A stretch of DNA of 64,000 nt. Origin: CBDIBC01 sp965276635. Lineage in GTDB: Bacteria; Actinomycetota; Acidimicrobiia; Acidimicrobiales; Palsa-688. Made by a program: the position numbers and the translations under genes. This document shows, in pieces, positions 26,694-35,135 of the stretch. Below the pieces are notes generated by a model, which made no database searches, was not told where the DNA came from, and was given only the letters and a program-made list of their open reading frames with translations. Each line of letters begins with the position of its first letter. Within the stretch, counting starts at the first letter, position 1. The stretch is taken from assembly GCA_965276635.1 (NCBI GenBank), contig CBDIBC010000003.1, positions 186,001-250,000 on the forward strand, in the 5' to 3' direction.

Positions 26694-27668
26694 TCAGCCG
26701 CCGGGGCTGCCCTTCGGCAGCCGGGACCGTATTCGCACGACCCGGCGCCCGCGTCGACCCGCCGTCCCGGTGTCCGCCGCATCGACTGACTCGTCGGCTT
26801 CCGCCCCCGCTGACTCCTGCCCCCCGCCGATGGCGTCCGGGTCGCTAGTGCCCGCACCCGACCCTTGGCCTGCGTCGGAGGCCCGGCTGACGTCGGACGG
26901 TGGGACTGGGGGCGAGGGTGGGACTGAATGCGACGGTGGGACGGGGTGCGGAGCGGGGGCGGGGTGCGGAGCGGGGGCGGGGTGCGGAGCGGCGTCGACC
27001 AACCCGATGCCGGGCGCCGGGTCGGCGACCGATACGGACTCGGCCGGGTCGGGAGCGGGCACCGTGGGGATGAGGTCCCGGCCGTTGGCCAGCGCCGCCC
27101 GCCCCTCCAGCTCGATGATGCCCTCGTCGATGAGCATGCGGGCCAGCCGGCACACGTCGAAGTCGGACAGGTTCAGGCTCCGACCGATGGCCCGCAGGGT
27201 GCGGCGGCCGTCGACGGTGGTCAGCATCCGCCACCGCTCCTGATCGAGCGTCACCTCCGTCTGGGCCAGGTCGTGGACCAGGCGAGGTTGGAGGTCGAGC
27301 GAGGGGATGAGGTCCTGGAGCTCCTGCCACTCCTCCAGGCGCTTGCGGGCCCGGGCCAGGACGGTGTCGACCCGCAACCGGCTCGGAGCCGGCAAGCTGC
27401 TCGGCCGGCCGGGCTGGAACTCGAAGGCGCCCCGCTCGGAATCGAGCATCTCGAAGCAGATCTCCTCCAACCGGCCGCGCATGTCGCCGGCGGCCGCCGC
27501 GGTCTGGTGCTCGGACTGGTCGGCGCCGACCAGGGCGCCGTCCTCCATGAACAGGTTGGCGGTGTAGGAGCGGGCCCGGACGTGCAGGCGCCCGGTCAGC
27601 TGCTGGCGGGCCAGCAGCCGGAGCACCTCGGAGAAGTCGAGGACGTCGAAGGTTCCTTGCAACGGCAT
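26694..27668 (-). CDS. DUF4388-domain protein with proline-rich tail
   Basis: 324 residues. The N-terminal ~110 residues, MPLQGTFDVLDFSEVLRLLA onward, match DUF4388 (PATAN-like), followed by a helical middle with a winged-helix-like segment (RTLRAIGRSLNLSDFDVCRLA). The region after residue ~210 is low complexity, with PAPHPAPAPHPV-type repeats and an acidic stretch, ending in a basic tail. Such proteins are linked to signalling and gliding or regulatory networks, but the function here is unknown. It overlaps nothing and ends four bases after the repeat array. Confidence 0.75.
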   Translation of the reverse strand: MPLQGTFDVLDFSEVLRLLARQQLTGRLHVRARSYTANLFMEDGALVGADQSEHQTAAAAGDMRGRLEEICFEMLDSERGAFEFQPGRPSSLPAPSRLRVDTVLARARKRLEEWQELQDLIPSLDLQPRLVHDLAQTEVTLDQERWRMLTTVDGRRTLRAIGRSLNLSDFDVCRLARMLIDEGIIELEGRAALANGRDLIPTVPAPDPAESVSVADPAPGIGLVDAAPHPAPAPHPAPAPHPVPPSHSVPPSPPVPPSDVSRASDAGQGSGAGTSDPDAIGGGQESAGAEADESVDAADTGTAGRRGRRVVRIRSRLPKGSPGG

Positions 27669-27725
27669 GCCCGGTCATCTTGGCAGCCTCCTGCCGCCGG
27701 CTGGCGCCACGACCGCTGGCGAGCA

Positions 27726-28181
27726 CTACTGCTCCACCGCGACGGACTGGGCGAACCACCCACCGGCGACGGTCTGGACGACCACGATGTTGTAGAGGGC
27801 TCCGGCCGCGCTGGAGCGGTTGGCGTAGGTACAGGTGAGGGGGACCTGGCCGCAGCTGCGGAACTGGATGTAGCCGCGGGCGTAGGGTACGGCGAAGAGC
27901 GCCTGGACCGCGGCCGGCGCCGCGACAGTGGCGGCCTCGGTCGGGCTGCCCGACTCCCAGGCGGACACCAGCCGACTGGCGGCGTCGGCCCCTGACGGCT
28001 GCGGCGCGCTGGGCGCGTACACGGTGGTCGTGGTCGGCGCCACGGTGGTCGGCGGGGCGGTCGTGGACGGGGTAGAGGTCGGTGGGGCGGCCACCGGTGG
28101 CGACGAGCTGCCGCAGCCGGCGACCAGACCGCCGACGGCGACGATCAGCGCCAGGGATCGGGTGCGGCGGCTGATGGCCAT
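27726..28181 (-). CDS. Small lipoprotein
   Basis: 151 residues. The signal peptide ends in LVAGC, a clear lipobox with Cys at residue 23. A Pro/Thr-rich spacer (about residues 28-60) leads to a small domain with two Cys (SCGQVPLTC) that could form a disulfide. No family recognised. It lies just upstream (on the minus strand) of the DUF4388 gene, with 57 bp between them, and is divergent from the LCP gene. Confidence 0.75.
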   Translation of the reverse strand: MAISRRTRSLALIVAVGGLVAGCGSSSPPVAAPPTSTPSTTAPPTTVAPTTTTVYAPSAPQPSGADAASRLVSAWESGSPTEAATVAAPAAVQALFAVPYARGYIQFRSCGQVPLTCTYANRSSAAGALYNIVVVQTVAGGWFAQSVAVEQ

Positions 28182-28283
28182 CCGACGATTGTCGCGGACG
28201 CCGAGCGGCCGAGGGTGCCAGTCCTTCCCGGCGGACGACGACTAACTTCGGCGCATCGTGCTCGCCCTTCGCCCCTGCCGCCA

Positions 28284-29894
28284 GTGAGCGAGCCGTCCAC
28301 CCCACCAGCGGGTACCCGATCATCCCGCTATGTCGCCCAGCACCGGCGCCGGCTGGCCCGGCGCCGGCCCCGCCGGCTGCTCGTCGTCGTGAACGTGGTG
28401 GTCGCGGTCTGCCTGATCGGTGCCATCGCCACCGTCGGCTACACCGAGTACCGGCTGCACCAGATCCGGAAGGTGAAGGTCCACCAGCTGGTCCCGGTCG
28501 GTCACAGCGGCCAGAGCCAGACGGCGGCGCCGACCCCGGCCGGGCCGCCCATGACGTTTCTCATCGTCGGCAGTGACAGCCGAGCCGCGCTGGCCGGGCC
28601 GGACAACGCCCAGTTCGGCGGAGCGGCGGCTACGCCGGGCGCCCGGTCCGACACGATCATCCTGGCCCGGCTGGTACCGGCCACCAAGCAGGTGGAGCTG
28701 CTGTCGATCCCCCGCGACCTGTACGTGCACATCCCCGGGTTGGGCATGCAGAGGATCAACGCCGCCATCAACCAGAGCCCCGACCTACTGATCCAGGTCA
28801 TCAAGCAGCTGCTGAACGTCGACGTCAACCACTACATCGACATCGACTTCGACAGCTTCAGGGACATCTCCAATGCCGTCGGCGGCGTCGAGGTTTACTT
28901 TCCGACCAAGGCCAAGGACGCCTTCTCGGGCCTGAACATCCCGGCGCCCGGCTGTTACTCCCTGCAGGGCGACCAGGCTCTCTCGTTCGTGCGCTCCCGG
29001 GACTACCAGTACTTCCTGGACGGCTCGTACCACGACGAGGCTCTCAGCGACCTGGCCCGCATCCAACGTCAGCAGATCTTCATCCGCGGCTTGGTGAAGA
29101 AGGCCGAATCCGTCGGGCTCACCAACCCGCTCACGTTGAACTCGGTGATCGGCGGGGTGACCAAGAACCTCACCGTCGACTCCAGCCTGTCGACGGGGAC
29201 CATGATCAACCTGGCTCGTACCTTCCGGTCGATCGACGCCGCGTCCATTCCCGGCATCACCCTGCCGACGACCCCCGAGACGCTGTCGAGCGGCGCGGAG
29301 ATCCTGCAGCCCGAGACCGCGCCGGACAATGCGGTGGTGCGCCAGTTCTTGGCGTTCGGTTCGACGGCGGCGACCCCCCCGGCCACCACGTCCCCGGCGC
29401 GCTCGCCGTCGGGCACCGCTGGCCCGACCACGACGACTGCACCGGTCGTGACCCTCCCGCCGTCGCTGGTGACCGTGGAGGTGCGTAACGGTTCAGGCGT
29501 CGCCGGCCAGGCCACCGGGACCGCCGGCGAGTTGCGCCGGGCCGGCTTCGCCGTCAGCTCCATCTCCTCGTCGTCGTCCTACGGGGTGGCCACCACCACC
29601 ATCGAGTACGGAGCCGGTGGCCTGGAGGCGGCCCGCACCGTGGCCGGCGACGTCGGGGGTGGCGCCGCGCTCGAGCAGGTGGCGGGCCTGGGCTCCTCCA
29701 CCGTCGTGCTCGTCACCGGGCAGAGCCTGACGGCTATCGGCGCCGGCCTCGGGTCCACGTCGGGGTCGGGTGGTTCCACCGCATCGTCGACGTCGTCCAC
29801 CTCATCGACCACCGTGCCGGCGACCACGTCGACGACCACCTACGAGCTGCCCGGCACGCCGGCAGGGAGCACGCCGCCGACCTGCGGCAGCTGA
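28284..29894 (+). CDS. LytR-CpsA-Psr (LCP) family cell-wall glycopolymer ligase with LytR_C domain
   Basis: 536 residues. A short basic cytoplasmic tail is followed by one transmembrane segment (about residues 33-56), a LCP domain (LIVGSDSRA, DTIILARLVPATKQVELLSI, PRDLYV, INAAIN) and a C-terminal LytR_C domain beginning VTVEVRNGSGV. LCP proteins transfer undecaprenyl-linked glycopolymers to peptidoglycan outside the membrane. The tail is Ser/Thr-rich. The GTG at 28284 was chosen because it gives a normal N-terminal basic tail. It is divergent from the lipoprotein gene. Confidence 0.88.
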   Translation: MSEPSTPPAGTRSSRYVAQHRRRLARRRPRRLLVVVNVVVAVCLIGAIATVGYTEYRLHQIRKVKVHQLVPVGHSGQSQTAAPTPAGPPMTFLIVGSDSRAALAGPDNAQFGGAAATPGARSDTIILARLVPATKQVELLSIPRDLYVHIPGLGMQRINAAINQSPDLLIQVIKQLLNVDVNHYIDIDFDSFRDISNAVGGVEVYFPTKAKDAFSGLNIPAPGCYSLQGDQALSFVRSRDYQYFLDGSYHDEALSDLARIQRQQIFIRGLVKKAESVGLTNPLTLNSVIGGVTKNLTVDSSLSTGTMINLARTFRSIDAASIPGITLPTTPETLSSGAEILQPETAPDNAVVRQFLAFGSTAATPPATTSPARSPSGTAGPTTTTAPVVTLPPSLVTVEVRNGSGVAGQATGTAGELRRAGFAVSSISSSSSYGVATTTIEYGAGGLEAARTVAGDVGGGAALEQVAGLGSSTVVLVTGQSLTAIGAGLGSTSGSGGSTASSTSSTSSTTVPATTSTTTYELPGTPAGSTPPTCGS

Positions 29895-29933
29895 CACTCG
29901 TCGGGGCCGTGCGGGAACCAGCGGTGTCGGTTC

Positions 29934-31145
29934 CTAGCCGTACTGGGGGTGGCCGACGGCGAGGCCGGTGTCGGGGTCGAAGAAGTGCAGCGTCCGGGTG
30001 TCGACGGCGACGCGCAGGTCCTCGCCGGCTCGCACACGGGAATGGGGGTTGACCGTCGCCGTCCACAAGCTGTGGTCGGCGGCCACCGACATGGCCTGCT
30101 CCTCCTCGTCTCCTGCATCCTCGGCCAGCGCGGCGGTGTCGGAGTGCGAGACGGGCGGTGCGTCGATCTGGAAGATGACGTTCACCTCGCTGCCCAGCTC
30201 CTCGGTCACCATGGCGGTGATGTCCATGACGGCGCGGGCCGGGTCCTGGTCGACCTTGGCGTCCTCGAAGCTCGACGGGCGGATCCCGACGATGATGGTG
30301 CGGTCGGCGTACTCGTCCAGGCGCGTCGAGGTCTTCACCACCTCGGCCGGGACAGGCAGCCGGAAGCTGCCGAAGGCGGCCACCATGCCGTCACCGTCGC
30401 GGGTCAGCGTCGCCGTCACCATGTTCATGCTGGGCGAGCCGATAAAGCCGGCAACGAACAGGTTGGCCGGGGCGTCGAAGAGCTGTTGGGGCGTGTCGCA
30501 CTGCTGCAGGTGGCCGTCGTTCAACACCGCCACCCGGTCGCCCAGGGTCATGGCCTCCACCTGGTCGTGGGTCACGTACACCGTCGTCACCCCGAGTCGA
30601 CCGTGCAGGGCGGCCAGCGTGCCGCGCATGCTGACCCGGAGCTTGGCGTCCAGGTTCGACAGGGGCTCGTCCATCAGGAACGCCTGGGGCTCGCGCACGA
30701 TGGCCCGGCCCATGGCCACCCGCTGGCGCTGGCCGCCGGACAGCTCCGACGGCTTGCGCTTGAGGTAGGGCTCGAGGGCCAGCATCGACGCGGCTTGGTC
30801 GACCCGCCGGGAGATCTCGCGGGCCGGTGTCTTCTTCAGCTTGAGGGCGAAGCCCATGTTCTCGCCCACGGTCATGTGGGGGTAGAGGGCGTAGTTCTGG
30901 AAGACCATGGCGATGTCGCGGTCGCGAGGAGCGGTGTCGGTGACGTCCCTGCCGCCGATGGAGATGGTCCCCGATGTCACCTCCTCCAGGCCGGCGACCA
31001 TCCGCAGGGCGGTCGACTTTCCCGAGCCCGAGGGACCGACGAGGACTATGAACTCGCCATCGGTGACCGTGAGATCGAAGTCATCGATGACCCGGACGCC
31101 ATTGGGATAGGCCTTGGCCACGTGGTCGAAGACGATGTCTGCCAT
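29934..31145 (-). CDS. Sugar ABC transporter ATPase (SugC/MsmX/UgpC type)
   Basis: 403 residues. Walker A is GPSGSGKST, the signature LSGGQRQR, Walker B AFLMDEP, and an H-loop THDQVEAMTLGDRV. The C-terminal ~160 residues form the MalK/TOBE-type regulatory extension. It energises uptake of oligosaccharides. The ATG lies nine bases after the permease stop; it is the last gene of an operon of substrate-binding protein, two permeases and ATPase, the same order as lpqY-sugA-sugB-sugC. Confidence 0.9.
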   Translation of the reverse strand: MADIVFDHVAKAYPNGVRVIDDFDLTVTDGEFIVLVGPSGSGKSTALRMVAGLEEVTSGTISIGGRDVTDTAPRDRDIAMVFQNYALYPHMTVGENMGFALKLKKTPAREISRRVDQAASMLALEPYLKRKPSELSGGQRQRVAMGRAIVREPQAFLMDEPLSNLDAKLRVSMRGTLAALHGRLGVTTVYVTHDQVEAMTLGDRVAVLNDGHLQQCDTPQQLFDAPANLFVAGFIGSPSMNMVTATLTRDGDGMVAAFGSFRLPVPAEVVKTSTRLDEYADRTIIVGIRPSSFEDAKVDQDPARAVMDITAMVTEELGSEVNVIFQIDAPPVSHSDTAALAEDAGDEEEQAMSVAADHSLWTATVNPHSRVRAGEDLRVAVDTRTLHFFDPDTGLAVGHPQYG

Positions 31146-31154
31146 GGATAGCTC

Positions 31155-32078
31155 CTACCCCTTGACGGCGCCCGAGGTCAGGCCCGAGACGATGCGGCGT
31201 TGGAACAGCAACACGATGATGATGATGGGGACGGTGACGACGACCGCGGCGGCGGCGATGGTCCCGTACGGCTGCTGGAACTGCGAAGCCCCGCTGAAGA
31301 ACACCAGGGTGGCCGGCACGGTGCGGGCCGACGTGGTGGACGTCAGGGAGAACGAGAAGACGAAGTCGTTCCAGCAGAACATGAACACCAGGATCGCCGT
31401 GGTGAACACGGCCGGCGCGGCCAGGGGCGCGATCACCCGCCGGAAGGCCTGGAACGGCGTGGCCCCGTCGATGGCGGCTGCCTGCTCCAGCTCCCAGGGG
31501 ATCTCCCGGAAGAAGGCGGTGAGGGTGTAGATGGACAGGGGCAGCGAGAACGTCAGGTAGGGGATGATCAGCCCGATGTAGGTGTTGAACAGGCCCAGCG
31601 ACCGCCACAGGTTGAACAGGGGGACGACCAGGGCGATCTGGGGGAACATGGCGACGAGGAGGGCACCGCCGATGATGACCTGCTTGCCAGGGAACTGGAG
31701 GCGGGCGATGGCGTAGGCAGCCATGGTGGCCAGGACCACCGCGATCACCGTGGAGATGATTGCGATCAGGATGGAGTTGATCAGCGGCCGGGTGAAGATC
31801 GACTGCTGGAAGATGGCCGAGTAGTTGCTCCCTGTCCAGTGGTGGGGGACGAAGCTGCCGTCTGTCAGGCTGCTCGGGGTCTTCAGCGACAGCGACAGGA
31901 TCCACAGCAGGGGAACCACCTCGAAGACGAGGGCGAGGAGCAGCCCCCCGCTCTGGCCGAACAACCTGGCGGTGCTGCGCTCGCCGGCGCCGCCCCCGCC
32001 CGCCCGGCGGCCGCGAGCGGCGCGGGTGCGGTCGGCCCGGGTGGGCGTCGCCGGTGCTGCCGTGGTCGTCGCGGTCAC
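31155..32078 (-). CDS. Sugar ABC transporter permease (MalG/SugB type)
   Basis: 307 residues with six membrane segments and the EAA loop ELEQAAAIDGATPFQAFRRV, which contacts the ATPase. The N-terminus is a long Thr/Ala/Arg-rich tail. The GTG start overlaps the upstream permease stop by 4 bp (32075-32078), showing coupling. It forms the inner-membrane channel with its partner. Confidence 0.88.
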   Translation of the reverse strand: MTATTTAAPATPTRADRTRAARGRRAGGGGAGERSTARLFGQSGGLLLALVFEVVPLLWILSLSLKTPSSLTDGSFVPHHWTGSNYSAIFQQSIFTRPLINSILIAIISTVIAVVLATMAAYAIARLQFPGKQVIIGGALLVAMFPQIALVVPLFNLWRSLGLFNTYIGLIIPYLTFSLPLSIYTLTAFFREIPWELEQAAAIDGATPFQAFRRVIAPLAAPAVFTTAILVFMFCWNDFVFSFSLTSTTSARTVPATLVFFSGASQFQQPYGTIAAAAVVVTVPIIIIVLLFQRRIVSGLTSGAVKG

Positions 32079-33016
32079 AGCCGCCTCCCGTCAGATCCGG
32101 GCGCGGCGGTGCCGAACCCCTTGATGAAGATGGTGGTGATGATCAGGGTGACGATGAAGATCAGCACCGCCATGGCCGAGCCGATGCCCAGGTTCAGTCC
32201 CTTGAACACCTGGTTGAAGTTCAGGATCGACACGGATGTGGTGGTGTTGGTGCCCCCGTTGGTGAGCACGAAGATGTTGTCGAAGATGCGGAACGCGTCC
32301 AGGGTGCGGAACAGCAGGGCGACGAGGATGGCCGGCTTCATGATGGGCAGCATGATCCGGGTGAACCGCTGCCACGGCGAGGCACCGTCGATGGCCGACG
32401 CCTCGAGGAGCTCGTCGGGGACCAGCACCAGACCGGAGAGCAGCAGGAGGGCCATGAACGGCGTGGCCTTCCATACCTCGGAGAGGACGATGATCCCGAA
32501 GGCGCTCCACTTGCCCGTGAGCGGCGCGTGGTTGTTCCCGATCAACCCGGCGATCCAGCCCAGGTGCGGGGTCCAGGCGAACTGCCAGGAGAACGCTGCC
32601 ACCACGGTGATGATGCCGTAGGGGATGAGCACGAGTGTCCGGAAGGCGTTCTTGAAGAACAGCGCCCGCTGCATCAACAGGGCGATGCCCATGCCGAGGA
32701 CCAGCTCGATGATCACCGAGACGACCATGACCAGAAGCGTGTAGTAGAGGGCGTGCCACCAGATGCCGGAGCTGAGGACTGCGGTGTAGTTCGAGAAGCC
32801 GACGAACTTGGCCTGTGACGGGTACCGCAGGTCGTAGCGACGGAACGACAGGTACAAGGCGTAGGCGACGGGGTACACCACGATGGCGGCCATGATGATG
32901 ACCGCCGGCGCGCACAGCGACCAAGCCAGCCGCCGCTCGGCCCGGGCTTTGGGGTCGATAGGCGCCGAACGGGCCGAGGCTCGTCGGGTGCGGGCCGGGG
33001 CGACGGCAGTGGTCAC
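32075..33016 (-). CDS. Sugar ABC transporter permease (MalF/SugA type)
   Basis: 313 residues with six membrane segments and the EAA-like loop LLEASAIDGASPWQRFTRI. The GTG at 33016 overlaps the substrate-binding protein stop by 4 bp. It pairs with the MalG-like permease in the LpqY-SugABC-like importer. The tail NTTTSVSILNFNQVFKGLNL is typical of the MalF group. Confidence 0.88.
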   Translation of the reverse strand: MTTAVAPARTRRASARSAPIDPKARAERRLAWSLCAPAVIIMAAIVVYPVAYALYLSFRRYDLRYPSQAKFVGFSNYTAVLSSGIWWHALYYTLLVMVVSVIIELVLGMGIALLMQRALFFKNAFRTLVLIPYGIITVVAAFSWQFAWTPHLGWIAGLIGNNHAPLTGKWSAFGIIVLSEVWKATPFMALLLLSGLVLVPDELLEASAIDGASPWQRFTRIMLPIMKPAILVALLFRTLDAFRIFDNIFVLTNGGTNTTTSVSILNFNQVFKGLNLGIGSAMAVLIFIVTLIITTIFIKGFGTAAPGSDGRRL

Positions 33017-34314
33017 GGTAGGACTCCCTTGGATTGGAGCGCGTCGCTCAGCGATGCGCGCAGCCCGGCGATGGCAGCCTGCGGTTGGATTTTCGCGGTC
33101 GGCCACAGCTTCGACTGGATGTTGGCCGTCACGTTCTCGTAGGCCGGCGTCAGCGGGCGCACTCCGGGGTCCTGGAGCTGCTTGAGGATCAGGCTGGCGA
33201 AGGGATAGGACTTCACCACCTGCGGGTTGGTGTAGAGGCTGCCGATGGTCGGTGGCAGCCCACCTGTCACCGCGTCGAAGATCTGGTTGGATGCCGAGCG
33301 CAGGCAGGCGGCTGCCTCGAACGCCAGCTGCGGGTGGGGCGAGAAGCTGGAGACGGCCAGGTTGTAACCGCCGATGCTGGACTTGCCCGGCTGCCCGGCG
33401 ACGAGGGAGGGGAAGGGCGCCCACCCGATGTTGGGCAATATGGCGGCCTTGTCAGTCACGGCCGATGCGTAGATGAAGGGATAGTTGATCTGGAACGCGG
33501 CGTTCTTGCCGGTCTCGAACGCCAACCGGCCGTCGTCTTCCTTGTCCACCGACAACGAGGGATCGCCAGCCGGCCCGGTGGCGAGGTCCCGCATGGTCTG
33601 GGCGGCGAGCACGGCGGGCTGGCCGAGCGTGACCTGTTTGCCGTCGGGCGACAGGATGGTGCCGCCGGCCGAGTTCACCAGGCTGTTGAACCAGACGCTC
33701 AGGCCCTCGTACTGGGCGCCCTGCTCCTCCACGTAGTGCGGCTTGCCCTCCTTGGCCAGTTGGGCCGAGTCGGTCAGCATCTGCTGCCAAGTGGTCGGTG
33801 GCATCGGCACCAGGTCTTTGCGGTACCACAGCAGCTCGGTGTTCGAGTTGAAGGGGGCGCCGTAGAGCTTGCCGTTGTAGGTGGCCGTCTGCAGCGGACC
33901 GGCCAGGGTCCCGGCGCGCACGGTGGCGCCATTCGCCCCCGTCCACGGGAGGATCCAGCCGGCGTCGGCGAACTCCGGGGCCCAGGTGACGTCCAGGCCC
34001 AGGACGTCGAGGGTGGAGTCCTTGGCCGCCGAGCGCAGGACGAGCTGCTGGCGCTGGTTGTCGGCGGCGGACGGCAGCTCGGTCCACTTGATCCGGTAAG
34101 CGCTGGCGTGAGCGGCGTTGCAGCTGCTCACGGCGTGCGCGTACGAGCCCGAGTTCTCGGTGCCGATGTAGAAGTTGATCGTCGGGACGGCGGCGGAGGC
34201 AGAGCCGCACGCCGCCACCAGGCCGCTGACCACGACCGCAGAGGCCAGGGCACCGAGCGCCTGTCGCCGGGACCGCGCAGGTGGGCGCGGTCGCGGGAAA
34301 CCAAGAGCTGCCAT
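33013..34314 (-). CDS. Extracellular sugar-binding lipoprotein (LpqY-like)
   Basis: 433 residues. The signal peptide ends in SGLVAACGS, a lipobox. The mature protein is a family 1 solute-binding fold (LDVLGLDVTWAPEFADAGWI, FNSNTELLWYRKDLVP, IGGYNLAVSSFSPHP). It captures the sugar outside the membrane and passes it to the two permeases. Gene order suggests trehalose or another oligosaccharide, but the ligand is not fixed by sequence. Confidence 0.88.
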   Translation of the reverse strand: MAALGFPRPRPPARSRRQALGALASAVVVSGLVAACGSASAAVPTINFYIGTENSGSYAHAVSSCNAAHASAYRIKWTELPSAADNQRQQLVLRSAAKDSTLDVLGLDVTWAPEFADAGWILPWTGANGATVRAGTLAGPLQTATYNGKLYGAPFNSNTELLWYRKDLVPMPPTTWQQMLTDSAQLAKEGKPHYVEEQGAQYEGLSVWFNSLVNSAGGTILSPDGKQVTLGQPAVLAAQTMRDLATGPAGDPSLSVDKEDDGRLAFETGKNAAFQINYPFIYASAVTDKAAILPNIGWAPFPSLVAGQPGKSSIGGYNLAVSSFSPHPQLAFEAAACLRSASNQIFDAVTGGLPPTIGSLYTNPQVVKSYPFASLILKQLQDPGVRPLTPAYENVTANIQSKLWPTAKIQPQAAIAGLRASLSDALQSKGVLP

Positions 34315-34485
34315 ATGCCTCTGGACCTCCCCCGTCTGCCTTTTCGGCCTACGGCGCGCACACTACCCAGCTCTCGCCCCGAGCGAAACACCCTTGGTGA
34401 CCGTCGCGGCGCCAAGGGCGCAGACGTCACCGAGAAGGGTGGGCGGTTGGCGCCGTTCCCGACCGTCGACCAGCATCGGTCGATC

Positions 34486-34971
34486 GTGGTCGTCGCCTTC
34501 GCATCCGGGCCGCACAGCGCCTACGCGGTCCTGGTCGTCGTGCACGTGCTCAGCGCCGTCGTCGGGTTCGGGTCGGTGGCGCTGGAGGGGGTGTACGGCT
34601 TCGGCGCCCGGCGTCCGCAACGGCCTGCGGCCCACGAGGAGCTGGCCCGCTTCTTCGCGTCGCCGAGCCGCGCCCGACTGCTGATCTGGCCGGTACCTGC
34701 CGTCGGCATCGCCGCCGTGCTGGTCGAACCGCACGGGAAGGGCATGGGGCAGGCCTGGGTGATCGCCGCCCTGGTGCTGTGGATCGTCGAGGCCAGCGTG
34801 GTCACCGGCGTCGTCGCCCCCGCCGAGCGGGCACTGCGGGCAGCCCTGGCCACCAGCGGCGCGCCAGGCGAGGACCACCTGGCCTCGTGCGGAGCTCGGG
34901 TGGCGTGGGGCGCGTTGTCGTCGGACGTGATGTTCGTCATCGCCCTCGGGCTCATGGTGTTCCAGCCCTGA
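34486..34971 (+). CDS. DUF2269-like integral membrane protein
   Basis: 161 residues with four hydrophobic segments. The GTG at 34486 was chosen because it precedes the first membrane segment; a TTG at 34447 is possible. The text VLSAVVGFGSVALEGVYGFG and the conserved basic loop with HEELARFFASPSRA resemble DUF2269 proteins. It is divergent from the sugar ABC operon. The last five codons including the TGA are repeated downstream. Confidence 0.6.
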   Translation: MVVAFASGPHSAYAVLVVVHVLSAVVGFGSVALEGVYGFGARRPQRPAAHEELARFFASPSRARLLIWPVPAVGIAAVLVEPHGKGMGQAWVIAALVLWIVEASVVTGVVAPAERALRAALATSGAPGEDHLASCGARVAWGALSSDVMFVIALGLMVFQP

Positions 34972-35016
34972 GTGTTCCAGCCCTGAGTGTTCCGGCCCTG
35001 AGTGTTCCGACCCTCC
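34957..35016 (+). repeat. 15-bp tandem repeat starting with the last codons and stop of the DUF2269 gene
   Basis: Unit GTGTTCCAGCCCTGA. Copies start at 34957 (inside the gene, TGA is its stop), 34972, 34987 and 35002, the last being degenerate. Since 15 is a multiple of three, the repeats stay in frame and supply further TGA codons. Confidence 0.85.
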
Positions 35017-35135
35017 GCCTTCCAACCCTCAGACGTACGATGGTCGGACGCTGTAACGATTGCTTCGGAACCAAAGCGGTTGGACATCAGACGATTCAGG
35101 CGTCTGCGGCCGTCAGGTCCTACGATGCCGGGCGT

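Noticed and set aside
26228..26857. Long repetitive open frames across the 68-bp array (Arg/Pro/Gly-rich)
   Set aside because: They arise because the repeat lacks stops in several frames on both strands; no ribosome-binding site or conserved domain.
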